From positions 124,001-188,000 of the forward strand of contig NZ_NBDP01000003.1 in assembly GCF_004123845.1 (NCBI RefSeq): a stretch of DNA of 64,000 bases, in the 5' to 3' direction. The number at the start of each line of letters is the position of its first letter. Positions within the stretch are counted from its first letter, which is position 1. Both the position numbers and the translations under genes were made by a program. Source of the stretch: Allobosea sp. Tri-44 (lineage in GTDB: Bacteria; Pseudomonadota; Alphaproteobacteria; Rhizobiales; Beijerinckiaceae). The notes beneath the pieces are model-generated. The model had not been told where the DNA came from, made no database searches, and worked only from the letters and a program-made list of their open reading frames with translations. Below, one piece after another: positions 32,091 through 41,993 of this stretch.

Positions 32091-34361
32091 ATGGGGACGA
32101 ATTGCAGCGGGCTGCGCCAAGGCGTGGCGCTTGGGGCCTTGATGCTGGCCATGACGGCGCCGGCGCTCGCGCAGCAGCAACGTGCTCCCGCTCCGCCAGC
32201 GACCACCGACCAGGTTCAGCTCGACCAGATCAACGTGCAGGGTGAGGCGCAGGCAGCGCCGCTGCTGCAGGGGCCGACGACCACGACGACGACGCGCGCC
32301 GAGCTCGACCGGCAGCAGGTCCAGAGCCTGACCGATCTGTCCAACCGGGTCGAGGCCGGCATCACCTTCAACCGGCAGAACGGCTCGCTCAACATTCGCG
32401 GTTTGGATGGCGCGCGCGTGCTGACGACGATCGATGGCATCCGCCAGCCCTTCATCGTCGACACCCGGATCGGCCGCGCCGGCGCCAACGCCTTCGACTT
32501 CGATTCACTATCCTCGCTCGACCTGCTGCGCGGCGGCAGCGGCGGCGCCACGCTCGGCGGCGGTGCGCTCGGCGGCGCGCTCGCGGTCCGCACGCTTGAT
32601 CCCGAGGACATCATCCGCAATGGCCGCTCCTACGGAGCGCTCGCCAAGACCGGCTATGACAGCACGGACCAGGCCTGGTTCGGCAGCGCGGCGGCGGCGG
32701 CGCGCATGGGCAACACCTCCGTCCTGCTGCAAGGCGGCTTTCGCAACGGCCACGAGATCGACAACAAGGGCAACGACAAGTCGATCGGTGCGACCCGCAC
32801 CGCGCCGAACCCGGCCGACTTCAACCAGTACAGCTTCCTCGGCAAGATCTATCAGCAGGTCGGCGAAGCCCATCGCTTCGGCCTCACCGGCGAGTTCTTC
32901 AAGCGCGCCGACCGGGTCCAGACCCGGACCAGCACGGTCTCGCTGACCGGCAATTTCCGCCCTGGCTCATATCAGACCGGCGAGGATGTCGAGCGCAACC
33001 GCGTCTCGTTGACCTATGACTACAAGCAGTCCGGCGGCCTCTTCGTCGACGAGGCGCACGCCAATCTCTACTGGCAGAAGCTGAAGCGCAACGACCTGGT
33101 CAGCGCCTGGCGCTACACCAGCATCATCGGGCCTTATGGTCGCGACAACGAAAGCGAAGAGAACGCCTACGGCTTCAATGCCTATGGGGTGAAGAATTTC
33201 CAGACGGGACCGGCTTCGCATCGGGTGACGTTCGGTACCGAGCTGCGCATGTCGTCGCTGAAGCAGTATTCGTCCGGCGTCGACAATTGCCCGCCGCGGC
33301 CGGCCTCCGGTTCGTTCACGGGGGCACTCGCCACCTGCAACAACCTGTTCACCAACCAGGCCGACCAGCCTGACGTCGACGGGCGGCTCGTCGGCCTCTA
33401 TGTGCAGGACGAGATCGGCCTGCTCGACAACCGCCTGCGCATCACGCCGGGCGTGCGCTTCGACTGGTATGAGGAGAAGCCGCAGGCGACGCCGGCCTAT
33501 TCGGCCGGCGGCTCGCGCCCGGTCGGCCTGCCACCGTCCTCGAACGACTCCGGCTGGTCGCCGCGCATCCGGCTCGAATACGACATCCTGAAGAATGCGC
33601 CTTTCGTGAAGGACGTCACCGTCTTCGCGCAATGGGCCAAGAGCTTCCGGGCACCTACGGCGGACGAGCTCTATGGCCGCTTTGGTGGGCCCAGCACCTA
33701 TCTGCGCGCCGGCAACCCCATGCTGCGGCCGGAAGAGGGCAATGGGGTCGATGTCGGCGTCCGCTTCGGCGACAGGCAGCTCGGCGGCTCGATCACCTAT
33801 TTCCATACCAATTATCGCAACTACATCGAGCAGATCCAGCTTCAGGCCCCGAACGTGGGTGGCCTGTACCCACAGGGCGGCATCGTCAGCTTCCGGAACA
33901 TCCCGCGCGCCGAGATCCAGGGCGTCGAGCTCAACGGGCAATACGCCTTTGCGCCGAATTGGCTGGTGCGCGGCTCCTTCGCCTATACCCGCGGCCGCAA
34001 CAAGACCGACGACATCTTCCTGAACTCGATCCCGCCGGTGCAGGGCATCGTCGCCGTCGCCTATGGCACGGATCGCTGGGGCGCAGAAGTCTCGGCCAAG
34101 ATGGCCGGCAAGCGCGACGACGTCTCGACGGTCCAGGCGGGCACCGGCTTCAAGGCGCCGGGCTATGCGATCTTCAACGCCTCGGCCTGGTGGCGCCCGG
34201 CGCCGGAGATCGCAGATGTCGAGCTGCAGGTCGGCGTCTACAACATCTTCGACCGCAAGTATTTCGATGCAGCCAACGTGCCGCTCGCGCGCCCGCAGTC
34301 GCGCGACTACTACAGCGAGCCCGGCCGCACGGTGAAGGCGACACTCAAGTACCAGTTTTGA
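32091..34361 (+). CDS. TonB-dependent haem/haemoglobin-type outer-membrane receptor
   Basis: A 756-residue outer-membrane transporter with a signal peptide (residues 1-28, ending APALAQ). A plug domain follows (LTDLSNRVEAGITFNRQNGSL, RGLDGARVLTTIDGIRQPF, RGGSGGATLGGGALGGAL), then a 22-strand barrel ending in the terminal aromatic KATLKYQF. It has the FRAP box (KSFRAPTADELYG) and an NPML version of the NPNL box, both marks of haem receptors, but no His between them, where haem receptors often carry one. A TTG 27 bases upstream is an alternative start. No haem ABC transporter genes are adjacent. Confidence 0.9.
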   Translation: MGTNCSGLRQGVALGALMLAMTAPALAQQQRAPAPPATTDQVQLDQINVQGEAQAAPLLQGPTTTTTTRAELDRQQVQSLTDLSNRVEAGITFNRQNGSLNIRGLDGARVLTTIDGIRQPFIVDTRIGRAGANAFDFDSLSSLDLLRGGSGGATLGGGALGGALAVRTLDPEDIIRNGRSYGALAKTGYDSTDQAWFGSAAAAARMGNTSVLLQGGFRNGHEIDNKGNDKSIGATRTAPNPADFNQYSFLGKIYQQVGEAHRFGLTGEFFKRADRVQTRTSTVSLTGNFRPGSYQTGEDVERNRVSLTYDYKQSGGLFVDEAHANLYWQKLKRNDLVSAWRYTSIIGPYGRDNESEENAYGFNAYGVKNFQTGPASHRVTFGTELRMSSLKQYSSGVDNCPPRPASGSFTGALATCNNLFTNQADQPDVDGRLVGLYVQDEIGLLDNRLRITPGVRFDWYEEKPQATPAYSAGGSRPVGLPPSSNDSGWSPRIRLEYDILKNAPFVKDVTVFAQWAKSFRAPTADELYGRFGGPSTYLRAGNPMLRPEEGNGVDVGVRFGDRQLGGSITYFHTNYRNYIEQIQLQAPNVGGLYPQGGIVSFRNIPRAEIQGVELNGQYAFAPNWLVRGSFAYTRGRNKTDDIFLNSIPPVQGIVAVAYGTDRWGAEVSAKMAGKRDDVSTVQAGTGFKAPGYAIFNASAWWRPAPEIADVELQVGVYNIFDRKYFDAANVPLARPQSRDYYSEPGRTVKATLKYQF

Positions 34362-34668
34362 GCATAAGTGTTTCGAGACTAGACTTCAGCCGGCCCTTCG
34401 GGGCCGGCTTTTTTGTGCTCGAGGGCACTGCCAATGCTGGCGTCGGCGTCAATCTGGCAGGGCTGACGACCTTCACGAACAACGACACCAGCACGGGCCG
34501 GGCCTCCGTCAGCACAGACCGTTCCCGCTCACGTCGCCGCAAAGTCATTTATCCGGGCACTTCGTAACCTTCCGTTCTTGCTGTTGCCCATTCGTCATTG
34601 TGGCGGCCCGCCGAATCCCGGCATGGTTGCAGCTCGGACTGGCCTAATTCTCCGGAGGAGAAGCCCCT
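34362..34668. other. intergenic region between TonB receptor and autotransporter
   Basis: Apart from the terminator at 34389-34414, these 307 bases hold no gene that I can support. The last ~20 bases contain the GGAGGAG ribosome site for the autotransporter. No clear promoter was seen. Confidence 0.5.
34389..34414 (+). terminator. rho-independent terminator of TonB receptor
   Basis: A perfect 8-bp stem GCCGGCCC / GGGCCGGC with the stable tetraloop TTCG is followed by six T residues. It begins 28 bases after the receptor stop and separates it from the autotransporter. Confidence 0.92.
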
Positions 34669-37600
34669 ATGGAAGCGCACGCGGATAGGGGCATCGAGAC
34701 CATAAGATCGACCAAGAAGGGCAGGCTTCTCGCGGGCGTCAGCGGCGCCGCCTTGGCCCTGGCCTGCTGGCTGCCGGCGCCGGCCATGGCCGCGGATTAT
34801 CTGGCGGGCACCGACGCCGAGCTGCGCGGGCGCATCACCCAGGCGAATGGCGACGGCGACCCCACCTCGACGATCACGCTGACAGCCAGCTTCCCCACGA
34901 ATACGACCAGCCTGCCAGTTCCGACCAAGCCCATCACGATCGACACTGGGAGCTTTACGCTTTCCGGTATCAACGGCACCGGCGCGACCGCCGGCAATAC
35001 GATCAATATCATTGGCGTTGCCGGCCTTAGCGACAGCTTCACGTTGCGGGGCAATTTCAAGGGCGGCGACGCGCAAGCGGCAGCCGCTGGCATTGGCATC
35101 TCGGCTCGACTCAACTCGTCAGTGACGAATTTTGGAACCATCCTGGGCGGAAACAGCACAGGAGGCGCAGGCGGATTCGGCGTCAGTCTCGGCGGGACTG
35201 GCGCAGACAACAGGCTGGTCAATCATGGAACGATTCGCGGCGGCGCCGGAGCCACGGTGGGCGGCATTGGGCTTGCCGTTTCAGGGGGCGTCACCGCCGC
35301 CATCGTCAATACCGGGACGATTGAAGGCGGAGCCGGGGCCGTTGCCGTCCGGGGCAGTGCGACGTTTGCCCTCGACAACAGCGGCACGATTCAAGGCGGG
35401 AGCGGAGCGGCCGCGATCACCACGAATTCAGCGACCGCGAACCTCAGCCTCGTTAACAGCGGCGCGATACGAGCAGGCGCCGGCTCTGCCGATGCGATTA
35501 CGCTCGTGGCGGGGGTCACTACGGGCAGGATATCGCTGGAGCTGCAGGCCGGCTCTCAGATCATCGGCAATGTCGTCGCGAACCCGACCGGGCTCCTCGA
35601 CACCCTGCGCCTCGGCGGGAGCGCCGACGCCAGCTTCAACGTCTCGGCCATCGGTCCGGCCGCGCAATACCAGAACTTCGACGCCTTCATAAAGACCGGC
35701 ACCAGCACCTGGACGCTGACTGGCACGGGCGCCACCGCGATACCCTTGTCGGTCGAGCAGGGCACGCTGCTGGTCGCTGGCTCGACGCTCGGCCCCGTGG
35801 GCGTGCTCACCGGCGCGACGCTCGGCGGCACCGGCACGATCGGCGGCAACGTCACGATCGACACCAACGGCACGCTGGCGCCGGGCGCAGCCGGGGCGAC
35901 GCCGGGCACGCTGACGATCAACGGCGACCTGACCCTGAACAGCGGCGCGCTGCTCAACTATAACCTCGGCCAGGCCGGCGTTCCCGGTGGCCCGCTCAAC
36001 GATCTCACCAACGTCAACGGTAACCTCACCGTCGCTGGCCTCCTGAACGTCACGACCGCACCGGGCGGCAGCTTCGATCCCGGCATCTACCGCATCTTCA
36101 ACTATACCGGCACGCTGATCGATAACGGTCTCACGGTCGGCTCGGTGCCGACGCCCGACTTCTTCGTGCAGACCGGCGTCGCCGGGCAGATCAACCTGGT
36201 CAACACCGCCGGGCTGACGCTGCGCTTCTGGGACGGCGGGACGGACGGGCGAAACAACAGCGTCATCGGCGGCGGCAACGGCACCTGGCTGGCCGCCTCC
36301 GGCAACAACAACTGGACGAACGAGCTCGGCGTCCCCAACGGTGGCTTCGCGGCGGGCTCCTTCGCCGTCTTCCAGGGCACGCCCGGCACGGTCACGGTCG
36401 TCACCGGCCTCGGCCCCGTCATCGCCTCGGGCATGCAGTTCGTAACGGGCGGCTACACCGTCCAGGGCGGCGAGATCACGCTGACCGGCACGCAGGCGGT
36501 CATCCGCGTCGGCGACGGCACCGCGAGCGGCGCCTTCACCCAGGCCACGATCGCTTCCAACCTCATTGGCGCCGCCCAGCTGGTGAAGTCCGATCTTGGT
36601 ATTCTCAGCCTCACCGGGACGAACACCTATACCGGCGGCACGCTGATCTCGGCCGGCACTCTGATACTCGGCGACGGTGGCACGAACGGCTCGATCGTCG
36701 GCGACGTCGTCAACAACGGCAACCTGTTGCTCAACCGCTCGGACGCCGTCAGCTTCGGCGGCGCGATCTCGGGCACAGGCTTTGTCACCCATAGCGGCAC
36801 GGGCTCGACGACGTTCACCGGCGTCAACACCTATGCGGGCGGCACCGAGATCGCCGCCGGCACGGTGATCGGCCAGGCCACGAGCTTCGGCAGCGGCCGG
36901 ATCTCCAACCTTGGCGCTCTGATCATCGATCAGCCGACCGACGCGACCTTCGCCAACCGGATCACCGGCAGCGGTTCCCTCACCAAGCGCGGCGCCGGCA
37001 ACCTGACCCTCACCGGCTCCAACATCCTCTCCGGCCCGACGACGGTCGAGGCCGGCAAGCTCTCGGTCAACGGCACGCTTCTGCTTTCGCCCCTCACCGT
37101 GCGCAACGGCGCGACGCTGGCCGGTTCCGGCGCGGTCGGCTCCACCACGATCCAGTCCGGCGCGACCATCGCGCCGGGCAACTCGATCGGCACCTTGAAC
37201 GTCGCCGGCAACCTCGTGCTGGCGCCGGGTTCGCTCTATGAGGTCGAGATCGGCGGCAATGGCACGTCGGACCGGATCGCCGTCATCGCAACGGGGGGCG
37301 CCTTGGGAACGGCGACGGTGACCGGCAGCCAGATCGGCGTCACCGCGCTCGACCCGCAGACGAGCTACATCGGCGGCCAGCGCTACACGATCATCACCGC
37401 CGCCGGCGGGGTCAGCGGCACCGTGGCCGGGGCGGTCTCGCGCTCGGCCTTCCTCGACCTTACGGTCGACCACCGGCCCAACCAGGTCGACCTCGTCATC
37501 GCGTTGAAGGGCACGCCGCCTGTGACGCCGCCCGACCCGGGCACGCCACCTGTGACCCCTCCCGACCCGGGCACGCCGCCTGTGACCCCGCCGGGTCCGG

Positions 37601-38799
37601 GCACTCCTCCCGTCACGCCGCCGACTGCCCCGCCGGCGATCTTCGGGACCGTGGCGCAGACCCGCAATCAGTTCGCGACCGCAGCCGGCCTCGACACCCT
37701 GCCGCAGGCCGGCGGGACGCTGGCGCTGTACAACAGCCTGTTGATGCTCGATGCGCCCTCCGCCCGTCAGGCCTTCGACGCGCTCTCGGGCGAAATCCAC
37801 GCCTCGGCCAAGAGCGCGCTGGTCGACGAGAGCTGGCTCTTGCGCGCGGCGGTCAACGACCGGCTGCGCTCGGCCTTCGGTGCGGTTGGCGCGGCGCCGA
37901 TGGCGACGCTGAACTATGGCTTCAGCGCCGACCTTGCCCCGAGCGCGACCGGGCCGATGCCCAGGCTCAGGACCGACCGCTTCGCGGTCTGGGGTCAGGG
38001 TTACGGTTCCTGGGGCCGCGGCGACAGCGACCGCAACGCCGCCAAGCTGACCCGCTCGACCGGCGGCTTCCTGATCGGCGCGGATGTCGCGGTGATCGAC
38101 ACCATGCGCTTAGGCATCGTCGCCGGCTACAGCCGGAGCGAGTTCGACGTGAACGCGAGGCTCTCTTCGGGCGAGAGCGACAACTATCATCTTGGCCTCT
38201 ATGGCGGCGGGCAATGGGGCGCGCTCGGGCTGCGCGCCGGCGCGAGCTACACCTGGCACGACATCGAGACCCGCCGCACCGTCGCCTTCGCCGGCTTCGG
38301 CGACGGCTTGAAAGCCGATTACGACGCCGGCACGGCCCAGGTCTTCGGCGAGCTCGGCTACCGTGTCGACCTCGGCCGGCTCGCACTCGAGCCTTTCGCC
38401 GGCTTGGCCTATGTCAACCTGCACACGGACGGGCTCAGTGAGACCGGCGGGGCGGCGGCGCTGACGGCCCGCAGCGACGACACCAGCCTCGGCTACTCCA
38501 CGCTGGGCTTGCGCGCCTCGACCACGTTCGCGCTGCAGGGCATGGACCTGACCTTGCGCGGCGGGCTGGCCTGGCGCCACGCTTTCGGCGACGTCACGCC
38601 GACAGCGACGCTCGCCTTCGCCGGCAGCAATCCGTTCTCGGTCGCCGGTCTGCCGATCGCGAAGAACGCAGCGGTCGTCGAGGCCGGGCTTGACCTCGCC
38701 CTCGGCGCCAACGCCGCCCTGGGAGTGTCCTATACCGGGCAACTCGCCGAAAGCACACAGGACCACGCCTTCAAGGCAAATCTCGCGGTGAGGTTCTGA
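34669..38799 (+). CDS. type Va autotransporter with PATR-like passenger and Pro-rich tandem repeat
   Basis: A 1376-residue surface protein. The signal peptide (about 1-41) ends in PAPAMA. A long beta-helical passenger follows, rich in Gly, Thr, Asn and Ser, with PATR-type units (LTGTNTYTGGTLISAGTLIL, GVNTYAGGTEIAAGTV, GSGAVGSTTIQSGATIAPGN). Residues ~948-987 are four 10-residue units GTPPVTPPDP encoded by 30-bp repeats. The autotransporter barrel occupies ~1100-1376 (FAVWGQGYGSWG to the terminal Phe of ANLAVRF). No protease or lipase motif is visible, so it is probably an adhesin (inference). It ends 15 bases before the convergent trmJ stop. Confidence 0.92.
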   Translation: MEAHADRGIETIRSTKKGRLLAGVSGAALALACWLPAPAMAADYLAGTDAELRGRITQANGDGDPTSTITLTASFPTNTTSLPVPTKPITIDTGSFTLSGINGTGATAGNTINIIGVAGLSDSFTLRGNFKGGDAQAAAAGIGISARLNSSVTNFGTILGGNSTGGAGGFGVSLGGTGADNRLVNHGTIRGGAGATVGGIGLAVSGGVTAAIVNTGTIEGGAGAVAVRGSATFALDNSGTIQGGSGAAAITTNSATANLSLVNSGAIRAGAGSADAITLVAGVTTGRISLELQAGSQIIGNVVANPTGLLDTLRLGGSADASFNVSAIGPAAQYQNFDAFIKTGTSTWTLTGTGATAIPLSVEQGTLLVAGSTLGPVGVLTGATLGGTGTIGGNVTIDTNGTLAPGAAGATPGTLTINGDLTLNSGALLNYNLGQAGVPGGPLNDLTNVNGNLTVAGLLNVTTAPGGSFDPGIYRIFNYTGTLIDNGLTVGSVPTPDFFVQTGVAGQINLVNTAGLTLRFWDGGTDGRNNSVIGGGNGTWLAASGNNNWTNELGVPNGGFAAGSFAVFQGTPGTVTVVTGLGPVIASGMQFVTGGYTVQGGEITLTGTQAVIRVGDGTASGAFTQATIASNLIGAAQLVKSDLGILSLTGTNTYTGGTLISAGTLILGDGGTNGSIVGDVVNNGNLLLNRSDAVSFGGAISGTGFVTHSGTGSTTFTGVNTYAGGTEIAAGTVIGQATSFGSGRISNLGALIIDQPTDATFANRITGSGSLTKRGAGNLTLTGSNILSGPTTVEAGKLSVNGTLLLSPLTVRNGATLAGSGAVGSTTIQSGATIAPGNSIGTLNVAGNLVLAPGSLYEVEIGGNGTSDRIAVIATGGALGTATVTGSQIGVTALDPQTSYIGGQRYTIITAAGGVSGTVAGAVSRSAFLDLTVDHRPNQVDLVIALKGTPPVTPPDPGTPPVTPPDPGTPPVTPPGPGTPPVTPPTAPPAIFGTVAQTRNQFATAAGLDTLPQAGGTLALYNSLLMLDAPSARQAFDALSGEIHASAKSALVDESWLLRAAVNDRLRSAFGAVGAAPMATLNYGFSADLAPSATGPMPRLRTDRFAVWGQGYGSWGRGDSDRNAAKLTRSTGGFLIGADVAVIDTMRLGIVAGYSRSEFDVNARLSSGESDNYHLGLYGGGQWGALGLRAGASYTWHDIETRRTVAFAGFGDGLKADYDAGTAQVFGELGYRVDLGRLALEPFAGLAYVNLHTDGLSETGGAAALTARSDDTSLGYSTLGLRASTTFALQGMDLTLRGGLAWRHAFGDVTPTATLAFAGSNPFSVAGLPIAKNAAVVEAGLDLALGANAALGVSYTGQLAESTQDHAFKANLAVRF
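37510..37629 (+). repeat. 30-bp tandem repeat encoding GTPPVTPPDP, about four copies
   Basis: Four in-frame 30-base units within the autotransporter encode GTPPVTPPDP twice, then GTPPVTPPGP and GTPPVTPPTA. The first two copies differ by only a few bases. The Pro-rich stretch links passenger to barrel. Such arrays commonly change copy number by slippage. Confidence 0.88.
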
Positions 38800-38814
38800 C
38801 GGCGCGCTGCTCCA

Positions 38815-39618
38815 TCAGGCTTTCGGCTCGCCGCCCCGGTTCGCTCTCGGCCCTTCAGCCAGCGACTTGAAGACGCCGCGCAGGGTGCGCGCTTCCTGTT
38901 CGGTCATGCCCAGCCGGTGCAGGATGTCGCGCAGATTGGCGGTCATCACCGGCTTCTTGCCGGGCGGGAAGAAGCCGCAGCGCTCGAGCTCGCCTTCGAG
39001 ATAGTCGAACATCGAAAGGACGGTTGCCCTGCTCGCCGGTGGCGACGGGTTGTTCTCGCGGAAGGGTGGCTCGCCGCCGCTCGCCTTCAGCCACTCATAG
39101 CCGCAGAGCAGCACCGCCTGTGCCAGGTTGAGCGAGGCGAAGGCGGGGTTGACCGGGAAGGTCAGGATCGCGTCGGCGAAGCTGATCTCCTCATTCGTCA
39201 GCCCGATGCGCTCGCGCCCGAACAGGATGCCGACGCGTTCATCCGAGGCGATGCGCTCGCTGAGGTTTGGCATCGCCTCGGCAGGCGTGAAGACGCGCTT
39301 CATCTGGCCGCGCTCGCGCGCCGTCGTCGCCAGCACATGGTTGAGGTCGGCGATCGCCGCGGCGGCATCGGGGAAGAGCCGGGCATTGTCGAGGATATGG
39401 GTGGCGCCGGAAGCGGCTGCCGTCGCGCCCTTCTTGAGGCCGCCGCCGCTTGGCCAGCCATCGCGCGGCGCGACCAGGCGCAGCTCGGACAGGCCGAAAT
39501 TCGCCATGGCGCGGGCGCACATGCCAATATTCTCGGCGAGCTGCGGTTCGACGAGAATGACGATGGGAGCTTGTGCCGTGAGGGGCGGGCGCGTGCGGTC
39601 GGTGCCGGAACCGGTCAT
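38815..39618 (-). CDS. trmJ: tRNA (cytidine/uridine-2'-O-)-methyltransferase, SPOUT family
   Basis: A 267-residue SPOUT RNA methyltransferase of the TrmJ type, which 2'-O-methylates position 32 of tRNAs. Motifs are VEPQLAENIGMCARAMANFGL (N-terminal knot), the FGRERIGLTNEEIS loop and FPVNPAFASLNLAQAV in the C-terminal trefoil knot. A C-terminal helical extension with FPPGKKPVMTANLRDILHRLG is typical of TrmJ. Start 39618 is the expected one for the family. It is convergent with the autotransporter gene and 73 bases upstream (minus strand) is the end of a chemoreceptor. Confidence 0.93.
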   Translation of the reverse strand: MTGSGTDRTRPPLTAQAPIVILVEPQLAENIGMCARAMANFGLSELRLVAPRDGWPSGGGLKKGATAAASGATHILDNARLFPDAAAAIADLNHVLATTARERGQMKRVFTPAEAMPNLSERIASDERVGILFGRERIGLTNEEISFADAILTFPVNPAFASLNLAQAVLLCGYEWLKASGGEPPFRENNPSPPASRATVLSMFDYLEGELERCGFFPPGKKPVMTANLRDILHRLGMTEQEARTLRGVFKSLAEGPRANRGGEPKA

Positions 39619-39691
39619 GAGAAGGCTGCTTCCTGAAGGAGCGCGCAGCCATGCGCCGGCTGCGCGGTCTCCGTCAACCGCTCAGCGGCGA

Positions 39692-41875
39692 TCAGGCGCG
39701 GCGGCGCTCGTGCCGGAGATCGACTACGTGACCGGCTTGGCCACCGTCATGCGTCCTGAAGGCCGCGACCAGCGCATTCAGCCGCTCGATCTGCTGTCCC
39801 AGCGCCGTGGCCGAGGCGGCGCTCTCCTCGGCGAGCGCGGCGTTAGCCTGGGTCATCTCGTCCATATGCGCGATGGTCTGGCTCATCTCGTCGATGCCGC
39901 TGGCCTGCTCGGAAGACGCCGAGGAGACCTCGGTCACCGTGGTCGCGACGCGCTGCGAGGCCTCGACGATCTGGCCGAGCACGGTGCCGGCTGAGCGCAC
40001 CAGCTCGACGCCGTCACCAACTTGCGTGTTCGAAGCCTTGATCAGCGCCGAGATGCTCTTGGCCGCTTCGCTGGAACGCTGGGCGAGCGTGCGCACTTCC
40101 GAAGCGACGACGGCAAAGCCCCTGCCGGCGTCGCCGGCGCGTGCCGCTTCGACGGCGGCATTCAAGGCCAGCAGATTGGTCTGGAAGGCGATCTCGTCGA
40201 TGACCGAGGTGATGTCGGAAATCTTGCGCGAGGCTTCCTCGATGCGGCTCATCGCCTGGACCGCATCGTCGACGATGGCGCCGCCCTTGCGGGCGATGCC
40301 GCTCGCCTCCTGCGAGAGCTTCGCGGCCTGGCGGGAGGCGTCGGCCGCGGCCTTGACCGAGGCGGCGAGCTCCTCGGTCGTCGCGGCGCTTTCCTCCAGC
40401 GAGGAGGCCTGCTCCTCGGTGCGCTTGGAGAGGTCGTCGGCGCCGCTGGTGATCTCGCGGCCGGCGGTCGCGACCTCGACGGAGGTCGCCTTGATCGCGT
40501 CGACGGTAGCGGCGAGGCGCTCGATCGCCGTGTTGAAGTCCTGCTTCAGCGTCTCGTAGTCGAGCGCGACCGCGTCCTCGATCCGCACGGTGAGATCGCC
40601 CTGCGAGAGGCGGGCGAGCGCCTCGGCCAAGAGGCCGACGACCTCGCGCTGCTCGGCGAGCAGGGTGCCCTGCGCGGTGGCAGCCTCTTCGCGGTGACGT
40701 GCGCTGGCGAGGTTCTGGCGCTCGGCCTCGGCCCGGCCCTCGCTGGTTTCGGCCTCGAGCCGCTGCACGGCGAGCCCGTTCTCCTTGAAGACCTGTACGG
40801 CCTGCGCCATCTGGCCGATCTCGTCGCGGCGCGACAGGCCGGCGACGGCAACCGCATAGTCACCGTCGGCGAGCCTGAGCATGGCATCGCGCAGGCGGCG
40901 CAAGGGCAGGGCGGTGGTGCGGCCGACGATGAAGGCGGCGATCAGGCCGAGCACCAGCGCGGCTGCGATCGTTCCGAGGATGATCGCCTGCGTGCGGGCC
41001 TGTGCCTCGGCGAGGCGGGCACCGGCCTCAGCCTCCTCGGCGGCGAGCCGGGTTTCGAGCTCCTGCAGCGGCGGGGCGATCAGGTCGAATTCGCCGGAAA
41101 GCTTCTCGGCGGCGAGCATGAAATCCTTCTCAGCCTTGGTCCAGGCCGGAACGATCTCGGCGTAAGCCGTGAAGGCTGGGCCGATCTCGGCCTTGGCCTC
41201 GGCCGGGATGCCCTGGCGGCCGAGCGCACGCTCGAAGCGGCCCTGCTCGACCTCCCACTGGCCGAGCAGGCTCTCGTCGAGAGTGAGGCGATAGGCAGCA
41301 TCGATCCGGCGCAAGGCCGCGAGAATGCCTGGCAGCCGGGCGAGGTCGGGCGAATCCGACCCCATGCTGTGGGAGCGCACCTTGGTCGCCAGGGCTTCGG
41401 CAGCGTCTTCCAGCCTGGCGGCGAGGCCTTCAGGAGCGGCGGCGCGCAGGCCGAGCTGCATCGCGCCGATCGCGGTGAAGTCGGCCTCGATTGCCTTCAT
41501 GGGGGCGTCGAGCGCAGCGATGCTGTCGCGCACGCGGTCGGCTCCGGCGGCGCTGCCAAGACGTGCGATCGCCTGCTTCAGCGATTCAAGACCGGTGCCG
41601 AAGTCCTTGAGATCAGTGGCCTCTTGGCGGAAGCGGACATCACGGCTCGACGCCTTCAGCGCGAAACTCGCGGCCCGGACCTCGCGCGAACGGGCGGCGA
41701 GCGCAGAGTAAGCTTTGGAATCCTCGAAGGCGGCCGTGAGTTGGCCGCTGCCGGTCCAGGAGGCAGCGCCGATCAGCACGAGGCCGAGGACGAAGACGAC
41801 GCTGACCAGTGCGATCCTGAGCTGGATCGTCAGACGCGATGCGGCCGAGCGTGAACTTGCGGTAGACAACGCCAT
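39692..41875 (-). CDS. methyl-accepting chemotaxis protein (helical periplasmic sensor, HAMP, MA)
   Basis: A 727-residue chemoreceptor. The first transmembrane helix is at ~17-38, followed by a ~250-residue all-helical periplasmic sensor that may be an HBM-type helical bimodular domain. TM2 is at ~295-315 ([21 protein letters not shown]). A HAMP domain ([15 protein letters not shown]), a second HAMP-like unit ([15 protein letters not shown]) and the signalling domain ([20 protein letters not shown]) follow. The start at 41875 follows a GAGAGGG ribosome site. No CheR-binding pentapeptide is visible at its end. It lies directly downstream of a second, related receptor on the same strand. Confidence 0.93.
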   Translation of the reverse strand: MALSTASSRSAASRLTIQLRIALVSVVFVLGLVLIGAASWTGSGQLTAAFEDSKAYSALAARSREVRAASFALKASSRDVRFRQEATDLKDFGTGLESLKQAIARLGSAAGADRVRDSIAALDAPMKAIEADFTAIGAMQLGLRAAAPEGLAARLEDAAEALATKVRSHSMGSDSPDLARLPGILAALRRIDAAYRLTLDESLLGQWEVEQGRFERALGRQGIPAEAKAEIGPAFTAYAEIVPAWTKAEKDFMLAAEKLSGEFDLIAPPLQELETRLAAEEAEAGARLAEAQARTQAIILGTIAAALVLGLIAAFIVGRTTALPLRRLRDAMLRLADGDYAVAVAGLSRRDEIGQMAQAVQVFKENGLAVQRLEAETSEGRAEAERQNLASARHREEAATAQGTLLAEQREVVGLLAEALARLSQGDLTVRIEDAVALDYETLKQDFNTAIERLAATVDAIKATSVEVATAGREITSGADDLSKRTEEQASSLEESAATTEELAASVKAAADASRQAAKLSQEASGIARKGGAIVDDAVQAMSRIEEASRKISDITSVIDEIAFQTNLLALNAAVEAARAGDAGRGFAVVASEVRTLAQRSSEAAKSISALIKASNTQVGDGVELVRSAGTVLGQIVEASQRVATTVTEVSSASSEQASGIDEMSQTIAHMDEMTQANAALAEESAASATALGQQIERLNALVAAFRTHDGGQAGHVVDLRHERRRA

Positions 41876-41993
41876 AACCCTCTCACCTGTCGGGATCGGG
41901 CGAAAGCATGGCAAGTCATGCTTAATGTTCCGCTAAACGCAGAGCGGGCGCAGCCGAAGCCGCGCCCGCTTTTGTCAGCGACGTGGATGCGTC

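Noticed and set aside
35428..37800. 790-codon open frame on the minus strand opposite the autotransporter
   Set aside because: It has no domain or ribosome site. It arises from GC-rich codon structure; the plus-strand protein has a signal peptide, repeats and barrel.
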